A stretch of DNA of 38,017 nucleotides from Nemertoderma westbladi (taxonomy: Eukaryota > Xenacoelomorpha > Nemertodermatida > Nemertodermatidae): NCBI GenBank assembly GCA_032718475.1, contig JAUCBJ010002749.1, positions 1-38,017 of the forward strand, written 5' to 3'. Positions 31,952 to 38,017 of this stretch are shown piece by piece. Made by a program: the position numbers and the translations under genes. The notes beneath the pieces are model-generated. The model ran no database searches. It saw nothing but the letters and a program-made list of their open reading frames with translations, and was not told the origin of the DNA. Positions within the stretch are counted from its first letter, which is position 1; every line of letters starts with the position of its first letter.

Positions 31952-32630
31952 CTACTACTAGGATCGGCATGCTGCATTGCAGCTGTATTTTTTAGAATGC
32001 TGTGCCGGCTTGTCGACAAAATTGCACCGCCACCTATCACACATGACATTGCTAGATCATCCGCATCTTCAAGGCCAGTGTCCTTTAAGATGCGTCTCAA
32101 GAAAGTCATGGGCTGTCCACCATGCTTATTCACTCCATGAGGCTGCCAAAGTACAAGATTATGCACTGGCTGGTCCTCACGACGAAAGCAATGTCCTGCA
32201 AAGCGGAGGCGATTTTCTTCTAGTGTCAAGCTTGGGGGAACTAATGAGACACCTCCAATGTTATATAGTGTCTGGTTGGAGATGTGTGCATTGTACTTGA
32301 AACAGTGAACCCGGCGTAGCATTCTTGTGAATGTGCCATCCAGAGATTTGGTATCCTCAGCAGTTAGAGCCCAGCATGGACTCCCATAGAGGAGTACTGG
32401 AACTACTGCTGCTCCTGCTCTAAATAATCTGACCTTAAGTTTCCGATTAATTCTCGATGACTTCCAAATCCTGGAAAGCCTATTCAAGGCTGCCCATGCC
32501 TTTCCCTTACGTATACGAAGGTCCTCACCTGACCTCCGGAACCATGATCCCAGGTAACAGAAGTCGTCCACATGCTCAAGCATACCATCCTTTGAGCTTA
32601 TGCTCATCCGGTTGGAGACATCGGGTCAGC
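31952..32630 (-). mobile_element. LINE family B, 3' end in minus orientation
   Basis: On the minus strand from about 32620 leftwards: SKDGMLEHVDDFCYLGSWF, RRSGEDLRIRKGKAWAALNR, VLLYGSPCWALTAEDTKSLD, FTRMLRRVHCFKYNAHISNQ, LRFAGHCFRREDQPV and LVLWQPHGVNKHGGQP. This is the region after the reverse transcriptase fingers and palm. It is followed by a (TAG)n tail at 31952-31960. A frame change near 32050 removes the normal PAQHS end. The 7.2-kb copy is nearly the same. The upstream part of the element is not in line; it lies inverted to the right. Confidence 0.88.
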
Positions 32631-32787
32631 TCAGGTATTCTAGGTCATTGATCAAGAAAACTTGCCACCTCCATGCAGCATAAAGGAGGTGCCACCTGTA
32701 GCTGCATAGACCCTCTTACTGGGGCAAATCTGGTCCTGTAACTTCGTTCTGGGATAAGGACGCCCTTGGTCCTGGATTAAGGACCCA

Positions 32788-33015
32788 TATACTTGGCTGC
32801 AGGGGTATATGGCCTGGCCAGGCAGATGGTGATCTACCAATGGCTGGTCAGGAGTAGAGTGTTCTCATGTCCACTCTGAAACCACTTCACTGCGACCTGT
32901 ACCTGGCAGCAGGGGTACAGGGCATGACCCAGCAGATGAGCTGCACAGCCAATGGTGGGTAATGTGCGCTAGAGTAGATATGGGTGATGGGCCTCATATC
33001 TGACTCCACTGCGAC
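32788..33015 (+). repeat. Two imperfect tandem units in the LINE B 5' leader
   Basis: A unit starting TATACTTGGCTGCAGGGGTA (32788-32896, 109 bp) is followed by a related unit CTGTACCTGGCAGCAGGGGT (32897-33015, 119 bp). Both end in CACTGCGAC. Repeated monomers in a LINE leader can act as promoters, as known for mouse L1; this role is inference here. Confidence 0.65.
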
Positions 33016-34329
33016 ACCCACCCTGTGGAATAGCAAACCAGGGTGTGGTATTTGCCCCGAGAGCTGACTCGGCAAAAAAAAGCACCCCCAACCCCCACTA
33101 TGGATTACATTAGTAATGCGGAAGTCCAGCCACTAGAGGCCAGTGGAATGACTGGACACAATCGGCATCACAGGCGTCAGTTATCTCCTGACCGGCTGCC
33201 TGTCTCACCCGCTACTGGAGAGAGAGTGGCAAACTATTCTTTGAGTCCCTTTCCTGATGACCTTTCTGGCCCAAACCCTGGGTCACCAGGGAGGCCAGAT
33301 TGTGAGGGGGAGAGGGATTCTGGAGTTGGAGGCTACTCTCATGTTCCACCCCGACCAACAAAGCCATTGGTGAATCTGAGGCAAGTCACTAGACTAGCCC
33401 CAGTAAACACCCTAACACTCGGGTCCCCAATGCGACAAGGTGAGCTGACTGACTGCCTTGGCAGATAAGCTTTCTCTTAGTGCAGTGGGTGGGTGTTCAA
33501 GAGCACCGAATGCAGACTGGACAGACTGATGAGGTTCTGATTAAGGGCATGGGGGGCGGTTGGCGACTCGCCCTCTCTTCATCAGATGATAGTGGCAATG
33601 GTGGAATTGGTCTATTGATGAATCCAACTGCACATGCAGCATTGGACAAAATAGACCAAATCACTAACCGCATCATCCGTTGCCACTTCTCATGTTTTGG
33701 AACAGGACTGGCTAAGAAGTTTCCTAAGGTGGTTCTGATTGTGTGCTACTCTCCAACTAGTGTTGCCCCTGTAGAGGAGGTGGAAAATTTCTACCAGAAT
33801 CTACAAGCAGCTACTGATGGAGTGGATCAGCATGCATTCTTAACATTCCTGGGAGACTTTAATGCAAGTCTGCATCAATCACCTACATCGCCCTGGGTCT
33901 ATAGCAATAGTGTTAACCGAAATTCCGTCCATCTTCAGGATTTTATCTCTGGAAATGGATTGTTTTCGGCTGGAACCCAGTTCAAGAAGCGAACTGGAAA
34001 GCTATGGACTCATAGTCGATCCAGTGGTCACAAGTCCCAGATAGACCATATCCTGTTTCGTAGGAAATACAGGAGCTCTATACAAGACTGTAATGCATTT
34101 ACACTACGACCCTTCTCCAGTGATCACCGCCTTATTGTGGCCAAGGTAAGACTTAGTCTGCGAGCTAGCAGAACAACGAAATCTGCTTTGCCGCGGCATG
34201 ACTGGTCCTCTCTGTTGCAACAGCCAAGTGTGAGATCCAGCTTCACACTACAGCTGAGCAACAGGTATGAGGTTCTTGCTTCTGAGGCGGCAGATCACTG
34301 TAAGGGCTATACTGCCTTCACAGAGGCAG

Positions 34330-35000
34330 TTAAGTTAGCAGCTGCAGAAACAGTTCCTGTATACCCTCGAAACAGGAAACTCGATTCGATTCAGAAGACC
34401 TCTACAATGCGCAGAAAGAGTCCCGACTCAAACAGACTACAGCGGCCAAGAATGCAGTTAAGGCTGCATCTAGGTCCCTGAACAGGCAGTACTCTGTTAA
34501 TTTACAGGAGCTAATAAACCAACAGGTTGATGCCATCAATGGTGCTGACGACAGCAGGCAATCATCCCAGGCATGGAGATCGATCAACTTGCTTGCTGGT
34601 CGAACAAGCCAACCAACCACCAAGTTTAAGGCTGAATCACCAGCCGATCGCCTCAATGGTTAGTTACTTAAGTTAGCAGCTGCAGAAACAGTTCCTGTAT
34701 ACCCTCGAAACAGGAAACTCGATTCGATTCAGAAGACCTCTACAATGCGCAGAAAGTGTCCCGACTCAAACAGACTACAGCGGCCAAGAATGCAGTTAAG
34801 GCTGCATCTAGGTCCCTGAACAGGCAGTACTCCGTTAATTTACAGGAGCTAAAAAACCAACAGGTTGATGCCATCAATGGTGCTGACGACAGCAGGCAAT
34901 CATCCCAGGCATGGAGATCGATCAACTTGCTTGCTGGTCGAAAAAGCCAACCAACCACCAAGGTTAAGGCTGAATCACCAGCCGATCGCCTCAATGGTTG
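34330..35000 (+). repeat. 338-bp direct duplication inside LINE B
   Basis: 34330-34661 and 34668-34999 are nearly identical (a handful of differences) and follow in tandem, covering the linker between endonuclease and reverse transcriptase (SRLKQTTAAKNAVKAASRSL, NLQELKNQQVDAINGADD). Both copies share the same frame lesion near AGGAAACTCGATTCGATT, so the duplication happened after the element was already broken. Confidence 0.92.
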
Positions 35001-35866
35001 GAAGGCCCACTTTGAAAAGCTCCTCAATAATGACAGGGTATATTGCCTGATAACTTTATAGAAGTAAAAGTGTCTGAGTCTGTACTCCCAGATATTCCCA
35101 TTGGTGATATCTCCTTTGCAGAAGTGAAGGCTGCTGCAAAGAGCATTAAGACCAATCGTGCCAGTGGAGTAGATGATGTTCCCCCTGAGGTCTTTAAAAT
35201 ACCTGAGTGTTTAAAGCTCATCTATCCCATCATAGTAGACATGTACCGTACAACAAGAGTCCCACAAGAAATGAAAACAAATAAGTTGGTGCCAGTTCCC
35301 AAGAAGGGCAACCTAACACTCTATGGTTCTTTTCGGGGAATCTCATTGATCTCGATTGCTGCAAAGCTATACAATAGAATTCTATTAAATCGCATCAGGG
35401 ATCCCATTGAGAGACTGCTCCGTGGAAATCAGAATGGGTTCCGTAAAGGTCGTGGGCCCATGGAGCCCATTTTGGCACTTATAAGGATAATTGAAGAGTT
35501 GTCAAAAAAGAAAGACAGGCATCTGGCTGTTATCTTTGTTGACTTCTTCAAGGCCTTTGATTCAGTCTCTCGCTCACGTATGTTCAGCACACTTTCATTA
35601 TATGGGATTACTGATGAAATTATTGCAGCAATCAGATCAGTATACGATGGTTCGACAACATTTGTGTCTACTGCTGACGGTGACACAGAACCATTTGAAG
35701 TGTTATGGGGCGTCCTCCAGGGAGACACACTTGCACCATTCTTGTTCATAATTGTGGTTGACTATGTTCTACGCATGTCCTTAGATCATCATAATGGTGA
35801 TGGGGTGATGATAACTCCACCTACTGGCTCCAAAAGTCGAGGAAATCCTGCTAAGTACCTGGACTT

Positions 35867-36176
35867 TCAAAGTTAACTGTCAAAATTTTGGTCTTTCTGG
35901 AGTTAATAAAAAAGACCAACACTAGAAGCAGCCTGTTCTAATGAGCTGAGGAGCCGTTGGGCTCCCTCTAGTGATTCTGAGAGTACTCCTAAGTCATCAG
36001 CAAAGTCTAGATAAGTTAGGTACTTGGCAGGAATTCCTCGACTTCTAGAGCCAGTAGGTGGAGTTATCATCACCCCATCATCATTATGATGATCTAAGGA
36101 CATGCGTAGAACATAGTCAACCACAATTATGAACAAGAATGGCGCAAGTGTGTCTCCCTGGAGGACGCCCCATAAC
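35867..36176 (-). mobile_element. LINE family B, reverse-transcriptase piece in minus orientation
   Basis: On the minus strand: VLWGVLQGDTLAPFLFIIVV, DYVLRMSLDHHNDDGVMITP, then YLTYLDFADDLGVLSESLEG with the catalytic FADD, and AASSVGLF followed by a frame break. Its first 170 bp repeat, inverted, the end of the plus-oriented piece to the left, so 35697-36176 is a large hairpin. Its downstream end would continue in the element close to where the 31952-32630 piece begins. Confidence 0.9.
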
Positions 36177-36792
36177 ACTCAGATCAACAGATCTAACCAC
36201 AGATCAACAGGTTGAGATATTGGTACCCGTATGCAAATTGCTAACCTCGCTTACTTTCGTGACTCGCCCCACAGAATTCCACCACAAGGAATATTTCTTG
36301 TGACAGTTTGTCGTGGAATATCCGGTGTATGGAACCCTGGCCGCGGAAGGAAGATGTCTCATTCTAATCCCACGGATAGGAAACGACTGATTAATTAGCT
36401 ATCGAGTCGTTCGCCCATCCTACCCACACTAAGCCTTTTGAAGATAATCCAAACAAAGACCGGAACAAATCAATCAAACTGCACCCACCGCATTATTCAC
36501 AGACATTTTCGGTCATAGCTTATTCATCAAAGTCTACAGAATCCCCCTTGGAATTGTCGACTTTGCGATGAGATAGCACACCCTGCACCCGTATTGAAAT
36601 AAATTTGTATATAAATAAATTACTACTGGACATAAATATTAATAGAATATCGAATTTAACACTTTTGCCCTTAATTAAATAAGCAGAGACTCATAATCAA
36701 GGTTACCTAGGATAATAAACGCTGACATGGGAGATGGGAGATTGGCTTTCGCTTTACTTGTATAAATCCGATAGAGATATACATAAATAATG
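36177..36792. other. Gene-free stretch
   Basis: GCTTACTTTCGTGACTCGCC at 36249 onward carries the repeat terminus also seen at 2438 and 10304. No gene is recognised. Confidence 0.45.
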
Positions 36793-37083
36793 TTTCACTT
36801 GGAAACCCCATTTATTATTATTACTCAACAGAAACTACCCTGTCAGGTTAACCAGTGCAAATGCTATCTGTGACTTAAAATAAATAGAATAAAGGCAATT
36901 TTCAATAGCTTCTACTGTATTTAGGTTAACAAAAAGGCAATTTGTTTAGAATGCGTTATAGTTAATTTATTTAGTCTCGCTCACTATGGTAATATGGATA
37001 TATTTTTTTATCTTGTAATATAACTCACACAATGAATGAATGGCTATTGGCAACTAATACAGACGTAGACTGACCCGACATAC
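36793..37083 (+). repeat. 300-bp dispersed repeat, copy 2
   Basis: Second copy of the block at 23975-24274, same orientation. It ends at TGACCCGACATAC exactly where the (TAG)n tail of the next LINE begins, so the LINE inserted into this copy. Confidence 0.88.
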
Positions 37084-38017
37084 TACTACTTCTACTGTAC
37101 TACTACAGTACTACTAGGTCGAGCGAACTCGGACATTGGAAATGAGATCCTTCCAGGCCTCCCGATTCTCCATACAGTTGTAGTTGTCTTAATTTCGTTT
37201 TTCTCAAGTCCAAGTATCCCTTTCAAGTTTGTCTATTTATGTTATAGCCGGTCGTCCACTGGTACGCTTTCCATGAGTTGGTTGCCACTTGCCAGAAAAG
37301 TAGATCAGCTGCAGCTGCAGCAACCCGCATAATAGGTAAACCGGTGGATATTTTGTCTGTGTACCCGCCATCCCGAGATTTGAGACCTCAGAAAGTAGAG
37401 CCCAGCATGGATTCCCATACAGGAGAGGAGTACCCTTAAGATGCCGATTTATTCGATGTAACTTCCCAATCCTGGATAGACCATTCAATGAGGCTGCCAA
37501 TGCCTTCCCCTTACTCCCTTACATATTTGAAACTTTAGCTGAATTCCGGACAAAATGACGCAAAGTTACAGAAATTAAATTACCCACGCCATCAGCAAAG
37601 TCTACATTAGTAAGGTGCTTGATTGGTTGGACTTCCTGACTTCTGCCAGTAGGGGGTGTTATGATCACCCCCTTCTGGTAGACTGAATTTAGGTTAACAA
37701 TATCGATGTAGACGACCCATGGCGATGTTGAAGATTGATGCCGATTAGCGTTAAGACACCTAGGTAAGTTAAAAATGCATGCCAATCCGCTATATCAGTA
37801 GCCATTGTAGATTGTGGTAGAAATTATTTTCCACGTCCTCCACTGAGGTAACACTAGTTGGTGAATTAAGACTACTAATATAGCGGTTAAAGCGGTAGGC
37901 GGTGAATAGCACACAATCAGAACCACATTTAGAAACTTCAGCCAGTCCTCCAGAACATGAGAAGTGGCAACATATGAATGATGCGGTTAGTATATGGGTC
38001 CTTATTCGATTATTAGG
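37084..38017 (-). mobile_element. Mosaic, internally deleted LINE (family B joined to family A)
   Basis: Reading leftwards from the window edge, the first part matches LINE B endonuclease DNA (CGCATCAT, CACTTCTCATGTT, GTGGTTCTGATTGTGTGCTA, then LNANRHQSSTSPWV). It jumps to the B reverse transcriptase (GVIITPPTG, NVDFAD), then to the B thumb (GLSRIGKLHRINRHLKG, LLYGNPCWALLS). At about 37315 it changes to the LINE A 3' end (WQPTHGKRTSGRPAIT and the following DNA, GGAAGGATCTCATTTCCA, GTTCGCTCGACC), and ends in an imperfect (TAG)n tail at 37084-37117. An extra segment of about 35 bp lies near 37860-37895. No long frame remains. It continues past the window. Confidence 0.85.

Larger units (their letters stand above)
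32631..35866 (+). mobile_element. LINE family B, 5' part in plus orientation (dead copy)
   Basis: A leader with tandem units is followed by a first frame (about 33100-33468, Pro-rich, ending TRLAPVNTLTLGSPMRQGEL) that runs into the start of the endonuclease. After a frameshift, 33480-34400 encodes WVGVQEHRM, LGDFNASLHQS, SGHKSQIDHIL and SSDHRLIVAKV, so the catalytic Asp, Asn and His are present. A further frameshift and a 338-bp duplication follow. At 35043-35876 comes the reverse transcriptase: NRASGVDDVPPE, NGFRKGRG, FVDFFKAFDS, GVLQGDTLAPFLF and AKYLDF. The copy stops just before the FADD motif, where it meets an inverted piece of the same element. The protein is related to LINE A throughout but clearly distinct. 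Confidence 0.88.

Overview
The window looks like nuclear DNA of an invertebrate animal. Four ordinary cellular genes are visible: short ribosomal protein eL29, a tRNA-Glu(UUC), the beta subunit of the COPI coatomer (COPB1) and the ER-associated degradation lectin/mannosidase EDEM1. Their proteins are clearly animal-like but not vertebrate-like, codon use fits the standard code, and the rest is AT-rich non-coding DNA packed with transposons, long G or C runs and satellites. The exact lineage cannot be fixed from the sequence. The genes are intron-poor: COPB1 coding sequence is in two exons, EDEM1 and eL29 in one each.

Layout from left to right. 1-590 is a CT-rich minisatellite whose strand flips near position 58. 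1950-3000 holds an inverted-repeat element and a 487-bp miniature transposon with terminal inverted repeats (TIRs). eL29 lies at 3264-3461 (+). 4323-5085 is a long-TIR miniature element with a 9-bp target duplication (MULE-like). 5974-6800 is tandem repeats and G/C runs. 7189-7631 is a truncated LINE 3' end and 7843-8016 a 174-bp TIR element. The tRNA-Glu is at 10881-10952. COPB1 runs on the minus strand from 17239 to 11977 with one 2.4-kb coding intron. 17383-17865 is a GC-rich inverted-repeat stretch upstream of COPB1.

18.4-21.2 kb is a nested transposon: a decayed pogo-like element with a C-terminal PHD finger (minus strand), interrupted by a 1.7-kb Merlin/IS1016-like element carrying a frameshifted DDE transposase (plus strand). 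EDEM1 is at 24589-26298 (-). 26951-29859 is a nearly intact single-ORF LINE (family A; endonuclease plus reverse transcriptase) flanked by 19-bp direct repeats, next to a second copy of the TIR element seen at 2.5 kb.

31.4-31.7 kb is a 17-bp repeat array followed by an inverted copy of itself. 31.95-36.18 kb is a scrambled second LINE family (family B) with parts in both orientations. 37.09 kb to the end is an internally deleted LINE that starts as family B and ends as family A.

The cellular genes do not form an operon. COPB1 and EDEM1 both belong to the early secretory pathway, but nothing in the sequence shows joint control. I found no CRISPR array, viral genome, toxin system or clearly new multi-gene system. 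The most interesting material is the transposon nesting and recombination.
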